Source of the DNA: Oligoflexales bacterium
GTDB lineage: Bacteria; Bdellovibrionota_B; Oligoflexia; Oligoflexales; RGVZ01
Assembly: GCA_947494335.1 (NCBI GenBank)
Contig: CANLUT010000006.1
Coordinates: 53,176-117,175, forward strand
Length of the DNA stretch: 64,000 nucleotides
Direction: 5' to 3'
Shown here in pieces: positions 26,839 through 35,792 of this stretch. Both the position numbers and the translations under genes were made by a program. Numbering within the stretch: the stretch's first letter is position 1; the number at the start of each line of letters is the position of its first letter. Below the pieces are notes generated by a model. It did not search any database. It was not told the origin of the DNA and saw nothing but the letters and a program-made list of their open reading frames with translations.

Positions 26839-27990
26839 ATGAAGCCATCTTTTGTAATATCTTTGTGTCTGGTTTTGCCCACAATCATCTCGGCATGCGG
26901 TCAAAGTGGATCGAGCTCAGGCGGGGGCGGTTCCGGGGGAACACCCACTAAACCAAGTCAACAAAATACACCCGAGAATCCGGCGCCTGGAACGGTCAGT
27001 GACTCGGCTGGGTTTTTTGTCGCCCTAAGAGGCGATTACGCAGAACTCTTTTCCATTCACAAAGGGGAAACGGCCTTTTCGGAGAAATGCGAGGCCAAAG
27101 CGGGCGAGAAAATCTTTTGTAACGTAGAGGGAGAAGAACAGCGATTTGCAGCTCATGATGTATCTCTTCACTACCACGTTCCTAAAAATATGTGCGAATA
27201 CATCGGCGTCATGCCCTACTACTTTGTTAATCGTCGCTCAAAACTACAAACATCAACACTGCACACTTATTTAGATAAAAATGGTGATTTTGGTAGTGCC
27301 ATTGATAATACAACCGATCTCGTGACAAATACCGATTTTGGGTGTCACCTGTCTGAGGAGCTCAAACCGATCTGTTGCCTTGGGAAATACAATATTGTGA
27401 GTCACACATGGAGCAAAGAGGAAAATGGGTTTCTTCTCGCAACGACTGGCGTCAATCACACAGCAGAGCAATGCTTGGGCGGCCCTGCAGTAGACAGTCA
27501 GCCTAAAACTGCACTAGGTATCCCAACAGGAACCTATTACTACATCCCTGGCGAAGGGCGCAGTGCCACTTATGATCTCAAAGGAACGGACTCAATCGTT
27601 TCAGCGCGTCACGGCATTGTATGGAACGTTAATCACTTTAATCCGTCTGATCACACTGCGCCTCCTGCAGTTGACGGAATTCCTAATGCGATGAATTACG
27701 ATATCGACGCTGGTCCAGGAACAATCCGTATTGGGCATCCCTATTACACGTTCACATGCTATGACGCAGCCTGGGAGATCAAGGCACAAATTAACGTGCT
27801 ATTGCGAGACTGGGACACAAAAGCTGGCTATGAAGCTCGAGCTACCAGTCCAACGGGTTATCGTGATACGGGAATGGAGGATTCACCGTTTGGAAACAAA
27901 CCGAAAAATGACAATTGGAATTGGAAAGATATCGAAGACCAATTTACCGGCGATAAACTACCAGATTTTGAAAAATCTTCAGCCCAATAG
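26839..27990 (+). CDS. Cys-rich lipoprotein of unknown function
   Basis: The product is 383 residues from ATG 26839. The lipobox IISAC places the lipidated Cys at residue 20, followed by a Ser/Gly-rich flexible linker and a Pro/Thr segment. The mature domain has eight further Cys (including a CC pair in KPICCLGK) and several His-rich spots such as SLHYHVPKNMC, suggesting disulfides or metal binding. C-terminal residues are Asp/Asn/Trp-rich. I recognise no family. The upstream in-frame ATG at 26767 would overlap the promoter and is rejected. Confidence 0.75.
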   Translation: MKPSFVISLCLVLPTIISACGQSGSSSGGGGSGGTPTKPSQQNTPENPAPGTVSDSAGFFVALRGDYAELFSIHKGETAFSEKCEAKAGEKIFCNVEGEEQRFAAHDVSLHYHVPKNMCEYIGVMPYYFVNRRSKLQTSTLHTYLDKNGDFGSAIDNTTDLVTNTDFGCHLSEELKPICCLGKYNIVSHTWSKEENGFLLATTGVNHTAEQCLGGPAVDSQPKTALGIPTGTYYYIPGEGRSATYDLKGTDSIVSARHGIVWNVNHFNPSDHTAPPAVDGIPNAMNYDIDAGPGTIRIGHPYYTFTCYDAAWEIKAQINVLLRDWDTKAGYEARATSPTGYRDTGMEDSPFGNKPKNDNWNWKDIEDQFTGDKLPDFEKSSAQ

Positions 27991-28054
27991 TAGGGCCACA
28001 TCGCTTCGCTATCAAGACCAAGTCTTTCGTCCTGGTGGATCGTTTGAGTTTAGC

Positions 28055-29593
28055 CTAGGGTTCGTTTATCTCACGAGCTAAGGTATCCAGGACGCTTTGA
28101 TCCGCTTGAACATGCACTCCATTATCATAAAGGGCCCGCGTCGAAACTTTTCCATCCTTGCCGTACCATGAAAGCAATCCATGGGGTTTGTCGTACCTAA
28201 AGGACAGTGATTGCTCGAGAACCCCATCGCTGGTGTGAGTTCTGTAGCGCCCGTGCTTCTGATCCTCATACCACGGGATGACGGCATATTCTTTTCCATT
28301 TTCAAACCAGTAGTATGCAAGCCCGTTTTTTCTGCCGTTAATCAGAGGCTCCTTCTGCCTCAGCTTTCCACTGCGGTATTTGACTGTGGACCACCTTACA
28401 ACGCCATTAACTACCTCTTGAGAGTCCTGCGAAGGTTTCCATTTTGCTAATTTTTGCGCTAGATTCATATCCAGAGCAGAAAAATCACCATTGTTAGAAG
28501 AAATCTTCCAAGACAACGGCACAGGCTTTATATCTTCGATGTAAGGACTTTGGAAGTAACCCTGACGCACGCGAAATTCCACGCCTTCGCCCTCCGTTAA
28601 ATCGTTATATGTCCACGAAGAAACATCCAAACGCGAGGGAATCAACCCCATATTATCTTTAAATCTGATGTGCAAATAGTATACCGTCCTCCGACTTCTT
28701 CCGCTTCCAACAACTTCCGAATACTTCTCGACCAGAACTGCCTGAACCACAGAAATCGGCGTCACGTCCAAGGAGCGATTCAAATCTGAAAATAATTGAA
28801 ATCCGCTGACGAGAGCCGTTAAGCACACCGGAATGGAAAAATCATACAATATGAGCGGTAGTCGCGAGGACCGACGCAGAAAAAGCCAAACAAAAAAATA
28901 CCAAGTCGCTATGAGAACAAGCCCCATCAGCAAGCCCTTAGTGATCAGATCCCTGAGATCAAGATGAATTTGCCCTCCCTCGATTTTCAGAGAAATATAT
29001 GAAGCCAGTGCATAGCCAGAAATAGCAAAACAAATAAGCTCTAGAATCAAAACTTTTAGGACAAATGGCTCGGCCAGGAATGAAGACCGCTCAATTGACT
29101 CTACGCCGCGCTTTAAACTCGAGAGCTGGGCAAAGAACTCGTCGGTCTCATACGTATGGTCACTTGGCTTCTCAAGTTTTACATGCCCAAATCCATCGAC
29201 AATTATTTTTTCATAGCCCGCGGCGTTCAACTTTAACAGCACATCGCGAAATCCGGCATCAACACGAAGTTTCTGGATAATACCAGCATTCTCAGTGGCG
29301 ATATAAAAAACCTCGTCAAACTCCTTCACCCCAACCTGAACTTCTCGATCAAAACCAGCGGCCTTTAGGTAGCTAAGCCATATGTTTTCTTTGACGAGTC
29401 GAAAGAAAACGCCGGATCTGACCCTCAAGAATACAACAGATTTTCTTTGCCCGTTCTTTGATGGAGGCTTATTGACCACCTTTATTGACAGATCGCCGGG
29501 ATAAGACTGAAATCCCGAACGTAAAAATCCCATTCCATAAAAACGATAACCGACGGTGATAACCGTCATCACCAAGCGGAATAAAATCCACAC
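28055..29593 (-). CDS. Membrane protein with DUF3592-like region and YwqK/MORN-like C-terminus
   Basis: The product is 512 residues from GTG 29593 with a G-rich site upstream. A soluble N-terminal part is followed by about three membrane spans (FVLKVLILELICFAISGYAL, GLLMGLVLIATWYFFVW, FSIPVCLTALVSGFQLF). A region reading VQAVLVEKYSEVVGSGRSRRTVYYLHIRF recalls DUF3592. The last ~110 residues have toxin-antitoxin YwqK/MORN-like repeats (VKYRSGKLRQKEPLINGRKNG, WYEDQKHGRYRTH, LSWYGKDGKVSTRALYDNG). No overall function is known. It converges with the lipoprotein gene. Confidence 0.7.
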   Translation of the reverse strand: MWILFRLVMTVITVGYRFYGMGFLRSGFQSYPGDLSIKVVNKPPSKNGQRKSVVFLRVRSGVFFRLVKENIWLSYLKAAGFDREVQVGVKEFDEVFYIATENAGIIQKLRVDAGFRDVLLKLNAAGYEKIIVDGFGHVKLEKPSDHTYETDEFFAQLSSLKRGVESIERSSFLAEPFVLKVLILELICFAISGYALASYISLKIEGGQIHLDLRDLITKGLLMGLVLIATWYFFVWLFLRRSSRLPLILYDFSIPVCLTALVSGFQLFSDLNRSLDVTPISVVQAVLVEKYSEVVGSGRSRRTVYYLHIRFKDNMGLIPSRLDVSSWTYNDLTEGEGVEFRVRQGYFQSPYIEDIKPVPLSWKISSNNGDFSALDMNLAQKLAKWKPSQDSQEVVNGVVRWSTVKYRSGKLRQKEPLINGRKNGLAYYWFENGKEYAVIPWYEDQKHGRYRTHTSDGVLEQSLSFRYDKPHGLLSWYGKDGKVSTRALYDNGVHVQADQSVLDTLAREINEP

Positions 29594-29695
29594 GATACTA
29601 CCCCCGATATTGAGCGCTGGACTATTGTATCAAAATAGCTATAAAAAATTTAGCGCAGCTCGCATCACACGAGCGACCAAGAAATCCATGAAATA

Positions 29696-30862
29696 TTAAA
29701 GAGACTGCAAAACGCCCTTGATATAGCCCATCGCATAAGCGAAGGCCTGCAAAGACGCAGAATCACTGACATGACCTGGCACGTGGTCTGGCATCAGCAT
29801 CCCATCGTAATTGTACTTCATCAGAATACGAGCGATTTGCGGCATATCAATATCACCTTCGTCAACGAATACCTCCTGGAAGTCGTCTCGACGACCCCGG
29901 ATGTTACGGTAGTGAATATTAAATATTCGGCCTTGTTTTGCGAGTTGCTCCACGAGCGGAGGTAAATCAAGCCTAGGATCTGCTAGCATCTCTGCGGTTG
30001 TTCCAAGACAAAGGTTTAGTCCGTGAAACGGACTATCCTTGAGTTCCAGAAACTTCATCAAACCTTCGGGAGTACCAAGAACATTGACGACTCCATGAAG
30101 TCCACCCGGCGGAGTTCCCGGGTCCTGAGGATGGCATGCCATGCGAATTTTCAGACGTTCAGCCTCTGGAATGACTTTTGATAAAAACCAGGAAATACGC
30201 TGCCAGAACTCGCTTTCAGAAACAGCGCCCGCTCGCGTTAACTCCGTAGGATTTTTTCGCTCCTGTAGGCGATACGTACTGTACTCTGCGCCTCCGCGAC
30301 CTGTTGTCGTGCCAGTGCGCATGACCCCCAGTAAACTTAAATTGTATTTCACTGCAGGTATTCCAACTTCCGCACAGGCTTCCATCGTGCGAACAATATC
30401 TGCCACGTCTTTGTCACGCTCTGGAGATTGGCCAAGAACAATGGCTGCGCGCTTTTCGCGATCAACATGACTAGATGTGAGAAAGGGCAACGGGATCATT
30501 GCTAAAACAATTCCCTCCGCCTCACACATGGATTTTAGACGCCTTAAATCTGCAATGTCATAGAAACCCTTGTTACCCTCGTCAGTCGGGGTGCCACATA
30601 TGTGAGTGACACCGCACCGACTAAAATAGCGAAGCATCTCTGGCGTCGTCGGACCTTGTTGGGTCCCAGATTTGATTTGGTGACGTGACACGTTTGTCGG
30701 AGCTTGCGTATTCTCTCTCAGGCCAGCTCCTGTTTTTTCACCGGATGGCTTAAAACAACCCGTAAGCCACCCCAACACACCCAAAGATGCGCCAAACATC
30801 GCTTGACGTACTAGGTCTCGTCGCGAGTAATCAAAAGATTTCAATTTATCTGATTGATCCAT
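29696..30862 (-). CDS. Tat-exported lipoprotein related to mannonate dehydratase
   Basis: The 388-residue protein has a twin-arginine signal (SRRDLVRQ, Arg14-Arg15) ending in a lipobox LTGC with Cys36. The rest is a TIM-barrel like UxuA. The four metal ligands known from the family fit His244 (CHPQDPG), Cys285 (LNLCLGTTAEM), His317 (NIHYRNIRG) and Asp359 (MLMPDHVP). Mannonate dehydratase normally works in the cytoplasm in uronate catabolism, so an exported, lipidated form is unusual. The gene lies 30 bases after potC and may be cotranscribed with the polyamine permease genes. The real substrate is uncertain. Confidence 0.82.
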   Translation of the reverse strand: MDQSDKLKSFDYSRRDLVRQAMFGASLGVLGWLTGCFKPSGEKTGAGLRENTQAPTNVSRHQIKSGTQQGPTTPEMLRYFSRCGVTHICGTPTDEGNKGFYDIADLRRLKSMCEAEGIVLAMIPLPFLTSSHVDREKRAAIVLGQSPERDKDVADIVRTMEACAEVGIPAVKYNLSLLGVMRTGTTTGRGGAEYSTYRLQERKNPTELTRAGAVSESEFWQRISWFLSKVIPEAERLKIRMACHPQDPGTPPGGLHGVVNVLGTPEGLMKFLELKDSPFHGLNLCLGTTAEMLADPRLDLPPLVEQLAKQGRIFNIHYRNIRGRRDDFQEVFVDEGDIDMPQIARILMKYNYDGMLMPDHVPGHVSDSASLQAFAYAMGYIKGVLQSL

Positions 30863-30892
30863 TTTTCACAGTCACCTTTTACAATCACTCAT

Positions 30893-31675
30893 TCAGTGCG
30901 CAAAGCTTTTGCCACCGGTCAGTTTCGTCACAAGGAGTGCACTGCAGAAACTCACCGCGAAAATAACTGTCGCCATCGCAAAAATCTCCGGAGACACCCC
31001 AAACCGAATGACGGAATAGAGAGCCATGGGCAAAGTCACGGTATCCGGTCCACTTGTGAAAAATGATATCAGAAAATCATCAAACGATAATGTAAAAGCC
31101 ATCATCCAACCGGCAATAAGAGCGGGTGCCAAGAGCGGAATTTGAACTTTCGTCAGCAATTGCCCGGGACTTGCGCCCAAATCCCTCGCCGCATCATCAA
31201 TGGCCTGGTCCAGGGATCTAACTCGGCCTCGAACAGTAACCGCCACATAAGACGCCGAGAAGGTCACATGAGCCAAAATGAGTGACACATGCCCCAAACT
31301 GATCCGCAAAAAAACAAACCAGATCAATAATCCCAAGCCAAACACAACCTCCGGCAAAACCATCGGAGCTAACGATAACGAGTCGAATAATCCTTTGACC
31401 CACGTCTGCCCTCGCTCAAAGGCAAACGCTGCGACACCACCAAGAATCGTTGAGATCGTTGCCGATATAGCGCCGATATAAATCGATGTAAACAATGCAT
31501 CGATAAGATCAGAATGCCTGAGAAGGTCTCGGTAAGCTGACAGTCGCGGTACCTCACCTGTATTAAAATCGACAAATGAATAAATGACGAGAGTCAGGAT
31601 AGGAATATAGAGAAGCCCAAGTCCCGTTAGAAACATAATCCGAGGCAGGTATCGGCCTGCTGATGGACGAATCAT
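30893..31675 (-). CDS. potC: Spermidine/putrescine ABC transporter permease PotC
   Basis: The 260-residue protein has about six spans and the permease loop AARDLGASPGQLLTKVQIPLLAPALIAG, the EAA motif that docks to the ATPase. FTLSFDDFLISFF is typical of PotC. It overlaps potB by four bases. It imports polyamines with PotA and PotB. Confidence 0.92.
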   Translation of the reverse strand: MIRPSAGRYLPRIMFLTGLGLLYIPILTLVIYSFVDFNTGEVPRLSAYRDLLRHSDLIDALFTSIYIGAISATISTILGGVAAFAFERGQTWVKGLFDSLSLAPMVLPEVVFGLGLLIWFVFLRISLGHVSLILAHVTFSASYVAVTVRGRVRSLDQAIDDAARDLGASPGQLLTKVQIPLLAPALIAGWMMAFTLSFDDFLISFFTSGPDTVTLPMALYSVIRFGVSPEIFAMATVIFAVSFCSALLVTKLTGGKSFAH

Positions 31676-32544
31676 TTAAAATCCTCACCAGCTTTCACCG
31701 TATGGTTAGTCATTAGCTTAATCATCACCACAAATAGCGCAACCACACTAACTGCACTCACACATATCGAAGCACCAAACGGCCAATCCCGAGCTTTCAA
31801 GAATTGATCGGCCAGGAGATTGCCGACGAACATAGTTCTGCCACCTCCCATCAGATCCGGAATTACAAACTCACCCAGAGCAGGAATGAAAACCAAAGTG
31901 CTTCCCGCTAAAATCACCGGCGTCGTCAACGGCAACAGAACTCGCCACCATATTCTCCAAGAACCGGCACCCAGATCTCGAGCGGCTTCAAGAATTGACA
32001 CATCAAAGCGCTCAAACACCACATAAAGAGGAAGAACCATAAATGGAAGATAGTTGGTCACCATACCAAACCAAATCGCCAACGTAGGATCTGCCATGAG
32101 GAAAGGATCTCGGATGGCTCCAATGTAAATCAAAAAATGATTGAGAGGGCCTTCAACTCCAAGCAAAAACTTAACCGCGTAGGCTCGCACGACAAAATTG
32201 CTCATAAAAGGAAGCATTACAAGAATGAGAAGTGCTTTCCGCATCGATGGCGACTGCCTAGCGATAAACCAGGCCATTGGATAACCCACCATTAAACAAG
32301 AGAACGTTGTCATGAGAGCCAAATAAACAGATGAGGCAAGCACTTTAATATAGAGGCCGTCAACTACGCGCCGATAGTTGTCCAGCGTCCAAGTAAACTC
32401 AAATCCACCCCATAGTCCTTTTTGCTGAAAGCTGACCATCAATACAAAGACGAGAGGCCCCAGAAGAAAAAACAGCATCCATGCCATGTACGGCGCAGCA
32501 CCAAGACCCACCGCGTAGTTCGTCGACCGCATCCGGCTACCCAT
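31672..32544 (-). CDS. potB: Spermidine/putrescine ABC transporter permease PotB
   Basis: The product is 290 residues from ATG 32544, six bases after AAGGTG; a GTG at 32553 is less likely. Six membrane spans, and the EAA loop ILEAARDLGAGSWRIWWRVLLPLTTPVILAG, are visible. It overlaps potA by eight bases and potC by four, so the three are coupled. Confidence 0.92.
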   Translation of the reverse strand: MGSRMRSTNYAVGLGAAPYMAWMLFFLLGPLVFVLMVSFQQKGLWGGFEFTWTLDNYRRVVDGLYIKVLASSVYLALMTTFSCLMVGYPMAWFIARQSPSMRKALLILVMLPFMSNFVVRAYAVKFLLGVEGPLNHFLIYIGAIRDPFLMADPTLAIWFGMVTNYLPFMVLPLYVVFERFDVSILEAARDLGAGSWRIWWRVLLPLTTPVILAGSTLVFIPALGEFVIPDLMGGGRTMFVGNLLADQFLKARDWPFGASICVSAVSVVALFVVMIKLMTNHTVKAGEDFK

Positions 32545-33544
32545 GGATTTCACCTTGCAGCTTTAATTCTGCCCCCCTCCGCCAGCGCACGAAAACTGGA
32601 TCGCCGACCACGAGCTCATGACGAATGGAGGAGGGTTTTTGAACCATGAGCGGTCGACCCGACCCGTTCTGCGTCGGAATATCAATTGCAAAATCTGTCA
32701 CAGCGCCCTTGAACAAAATTTCCCGAACCGTTCCAGTCAGACCTTGATGAAAATCTTCATCGTGATCAAAACCTGAGCGTGACAACTCGAGGTCTTCGGG
32801 TCTTAAGTACAAAACCCCGCCACCTACGCGAACATGATTGATGGCTCCCACAAAATTAGCCACAAACTCCGTCTTCGGACTCCGATAAATCTCTTCAGGA
32901 GTACCACATTGCTCGATGCGACCCTGACTGAGGATGGCAATCCGGTCACTCATCGTCAGAGCTTCCTCTTGGTCGTGAGTGACCATGATGAAGGTGATAC
33001 CCAGACGCCGCTGTATGCGCAGAAGTTCAATCCGCATCGATTCGCGAAGCTTCTGGTCCAATGCTGACATCGGCTCATCAAGCAACAAAACTTCAGGCTT
33101 ATTGGCTATCGCGCGCGCCAAGGCTACTCGCTGTTGTTGGCCGCCACTTAGGGTGTCAACCCGACGGCGACGATAATCGTCCATCTGAACGAGATGCAAT
33201 GCATCGTCGACAGCTGTTTTGAGATCAGATGGGGACCAGCCCTTTACTGAGGGACCAAATCCGACATTCTCTTGCACCGTCATGTGTGGGAAAAGCGCGT
33301 AGCGCTGAAAGACCATGTTAAATGGACGCCGATGAGCCGGTTGATTTGACATCGAGCGCCCGCACCACTTAAGAGATCCCTCATCAGAGGACTCTAAACC
33401 TGCGATGATCCGAAGCAGCGTGGATTTGCCACATCCACTGGGTCCCACGATAGAAAAAAAGTCCCCTTGGCGTACACTGAGAGAAATATCACTCAGAATC
33501 GAGACGTCTTGAAAAGATTTGTGGACAGACTGGATCTCAAGCAT
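32537..33544 (-). CDS. potA: Spermidine/putrescine ABC transporter ATPase PotA
   Basis: The 335-residue ATPase has Walker A GPSGCGKST, signature LSGGQQQR, Walker B VLLLDEPMSALD and the switch His in MVTHDQEEAL. A C-terminal TOBE-like regulatory domain follows from about residue 240 (LYLRPEDLELS, LTGTVREILFKGAVTDF). It drives PotBC and heads potABC. The binding protein gene is divergent, 73 bases away. Confidence 0.94.
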   Translation of the reverse strand: MLEIQSVHKSFQDVSILSDISLSVRQGDFFSIVGPSGCGKSTLLRIIAGLESSDEGSLKWCGRSMSNQPAHRRPFNMVFQRYALFPHMTVQENVGFGPSVKGWSPSDLKTAVDDALHLVQMDDYRRRRVDTLSGGQQQRVALARAIANKPEVLLLDEPMSALDQKLRESMRIELLRIQRRLGITFIMVTHDQEEALTMSDRIAILSQGRIEQCGTPEEIYRSPKTEFVANFVGAINHVRVGGGVLYLRPEDLELSRSGFDHDEDFHQGLTGTVREILFKGAVTDFAIDIPTQNGSGRPLMVQKPSSIRHELVVGDPVFVRWRRGAELKLQGEIHG

Positions 33545-33556
33545 CTAAAAGATCTT

Positions 33557-33585
33557 TTTAAAAATTACTGATCAATCTATATAAT
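33557..33585 (+). promoter_or_regulatory. Candidate promoter of the potD-like gene
   Basis: TTTAAA at 33557-33562 and a perfect TATAAT at 33580-33585 are 17 bases apart in the 73-bp gap to potA, 33 bases before the ATG. Confidence 0.4.
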
Positions 33586-33617
33586 CAGATTTTCACTCAC
33601 GAAACACTCAACAAATC

Positions 33618-34697
33618 ATGCCCCGCAACATTCACCCTCTTTTAGTCTTCTTGTCTTTGGCCCTCTGCTCGTGCCTCAATAAAGGATGCACACAGGCCAG
33701 GACCACAACCGACACCCAAGACCCTGGAGACAATCGAATAAATCTTTTTATTTGGGGGGATTACACCTCTGAGTCAATTTTTGCTGCCTTTGAACAGCAA
33801 TCTGGGATCAAAATCGTTGAGTCGAATTTTTCATCAAATGAAGAGCTACTTGCCAAACTTCAGGCGGGGGCGAGCGGCTACGATCTGATCATACCGTCCG
33901 ACTACATGGTGCGGGTCATGAAAGAGCTAGATTTGCTAGAGCCTCTTGACCACACCAAGATTCCCAATCTCCACAACATCGACCCTCGACTGCTGAATCG
34001 GGACTATGACCCCAAAAATTCTGTATCAATTCCCTACTCATGGTCTCTCGCAGGACTCATCTACAATAAAAACAAAGTATCCCCGGCTATCACCGGCTAC
34101 TTGGATCTATTTACAAGAGATAATCTTCGTCACCGAATCAGTCTTTTGGATGATAGTCGCGAGGTCGTCGGCTCAATCCTGAAGTCCTTTGGGCAATCTG
34201 TTAACACCACAGACATTGAAAAACTCGAGGCCGCCAAAATCAAATTAATAAACCTAAAGCGTAGTATCAGAGAATTTACATCAAGCCCCGTATCCATGCT
34301 CCGGCATGGAGATCTATTGGCGGCCCAAATTTATTCAAATGAGGCCCTTCGCCTGATTCAAACCAATCCTGAATTTGAGTTTGTCATCCCGGATGAAGGG
34401 TTTACGATGGCGATCGACAACATGGCAATCCCTAGGGCCTCGACCAGAAAAGCAAATGCCCTAAAATTGATAAACTTCCTGCTTCGAGAAGATATTAATT
34501 TGCAGTTCGCCCGAGAATTGCTCGCCGCCCCAGTTATTATCAACGCCAAGGCTAAACTTCCTGAGTTTATGCAGAGGCAGCCATCCATTAGTCAGTTTGA
34601 CATCATTGAAAAACGCGGCGAAATGCTCATGGACCTCGGACCGCACACGGCCAAATACGACCGCCTGTGGACGGAAGTCAAAGCTTCATCCATTTGA
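33618..34697 (+). CDS. potD: Polyamine-binding lipoprotein, PotD-like
   Basis: The 359-residue protein has a signal ending LCSC, so it is probably lipidated at Cys19, unlike the soluble periplasmic PotD of E. coli. The mature part follows the SBP_bac family pattern: NRINLFIWGDYTSESI, GYDLIIPSDYMVRVM, IPYSWSLAGLIYNKNKV and IPDEGFTMAIDNMAIP. It captures spermidine or putrescine for PotABC. It is divergent from potABC and converges on ddl with only four bases between stops. Confidence 0.9.
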   Translation: MPRNIHPLLVFLSLALCSCLNKGCTQARTTTDTQDPGDNRINLFIWGDYTSESIFAAFEQQSGIKIVESNFSSNEELLAKLQAGASGYDLIIPSDYMVRVMKELDLLEPLDHTKIPNLHNIDPRLLNRDYDPKNSVSIPYSWSLAGLIYNKNKVSPAITGYLDLFTRDNLRHRISLLDDSREVVGSILKSFGQSVNTTDIEKLEAAKIKLINLKRSIREFTSSPVSMLRHGDLLAAQIYSNEALRLIQTNPEFEFVIPDEGFTMAIDNMAIPRASTRKANALKLINFLLREDINLQFARELLAAPVIINAKAKLPEFMQRQPSISQFDIIEKRGEMLMDLGPHTAKYDRLWTEVKASSI

Positions 34698-34701
34698 AAA
34701 T

Positions 34702-35730
34702 TTAGTTATAACGTAGTCGCGCCAATGCAACTTGGCCTCGAACAAACGATTCAAGACTAATTCCCGCAGCTCTGACTTGCTGAGGAATGAAGCTCGCCTT
34801 CGTCATGCCTGGCAGCGTGTTGGTTTCCAAGTAGTAGAGACCTTTTTGCGTCAAAATCATATCCGTTCTTGTGTATCCAAAACATCCCAATGCTGAGTGA
34901 GCCAACAAGGAAAGAGCTTGCGCTGCCGAAGCTTCATAAACAGTAACTTCTGCTGGTGTCACTTCTCGATTACCCACACCCAAATACTTTCCCTGATAAT
35001 CAAAATGAGCATCCCGGTCCAAAATTACTTCCGACGGTGGCAACACCGTCAAACAGCCACCATGCATAATCACACCGACGGTGAGCTCGCGGCCTATCAG
35101 CCTTTCTTCAGCCAACCAAAGGTCACGGGACGATTTGTTGCTCTGAAACCATGTCTCACATTCAGACTGAGACTTTATAAATGAAAGACCAGCACTCGAG
35201 CCATCACATGCGGGTTTGATAACAATTTGAGTCATCTTTGATTGGAAGCCCAGCAATCCTTTTAACGCGTCTGTCTGGTCTAGAGTAAAAAGATACTGAG
35301 CGGCACAAAGGACCCCGCGGGTTTTGACCGCGTCTTTGGCTTTAGATTTATTCATCGCCAGGGCACTTGAGGCAGCGGATGAACCAGTAAAGGCAATGCG
35401 AAGAGATTCTAATTTTTCCTGGAGCCAACCGTTTTCACCATCACCACCGTGCAGTCCGAGATACAGGACTCGTGAGCCAACTTGTTTCAGAGCATCCTCA
35501 ATGGTCGCTGCAACTTGGGAACCACTCTTTGGGGAAAATTCACTCGTGTAAGCATTTTGATGGGTCGCTAGTTCATCGGAGCTGACAGATAGCACCGCAC
35601 CATTGGCGCTCCAGAACCATAGCAAGGCATTCGGTAGAATAGTTGTTAAATGCTGAGCGGACGCAACCGACACCTTCCGCTCGCTGCTGGTACCGCCAAA
35701 TAAGATAATAACATCGGCATTCGTAGACAT
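34702..35730 (-). CDS. ddl: D-alanine--D-alanine ligase
   Basis: The 342-residue ATP-grasp protein has ILFGGTSSERKVS at the N-terminus, LHGGDGENGWLQ, VIKPACDGSSAG (ATP lid) and the C-terminal FGYTRTDMIL and LETNTLPGMT. It makes the D-Ala-D-Ala dipeptide for peptidoglycan precursors. LHGGDGENG differs slightly from the usual LHGxxGEDG. It stands alone on the minus strand. Confidence 0.93.
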   Translation of the reverse strand: MSTNADVIILFGGTSSERKVSVASAQHLTTILPNALLWFWSANGAVLSVSSDELATHQNAYTSEFSPKSGSQVAATIEDALKQVGSRVLYLGLHGGDGENGWLQEKLESLRIAFTGSSAASSALAMNKSKAKDAVKTRGVLCAAQYLFTLDQTDALKGLLGFQSKMTQIVIKPACDGSSAGLSFIKSQSECETWFQSNKSSRDLWLAEERLIGRELTVGVIMHGGCLTVLPPSEVILDRDAHFDYQGKYLGVGNREVTPAEVTVYEASAAQALSLLAHSALGCFGYTRTDMILTQKGLYYLETNTLPGMTKASFIPQQVRAAGISLESFVRGQVALARLRYN

Positions 35731-35792
35731 AGATCCCTCGGTTCGTTAACCGCCTCTAGTCTATAATGAATTCAGATAAATTGCACCTGGCG

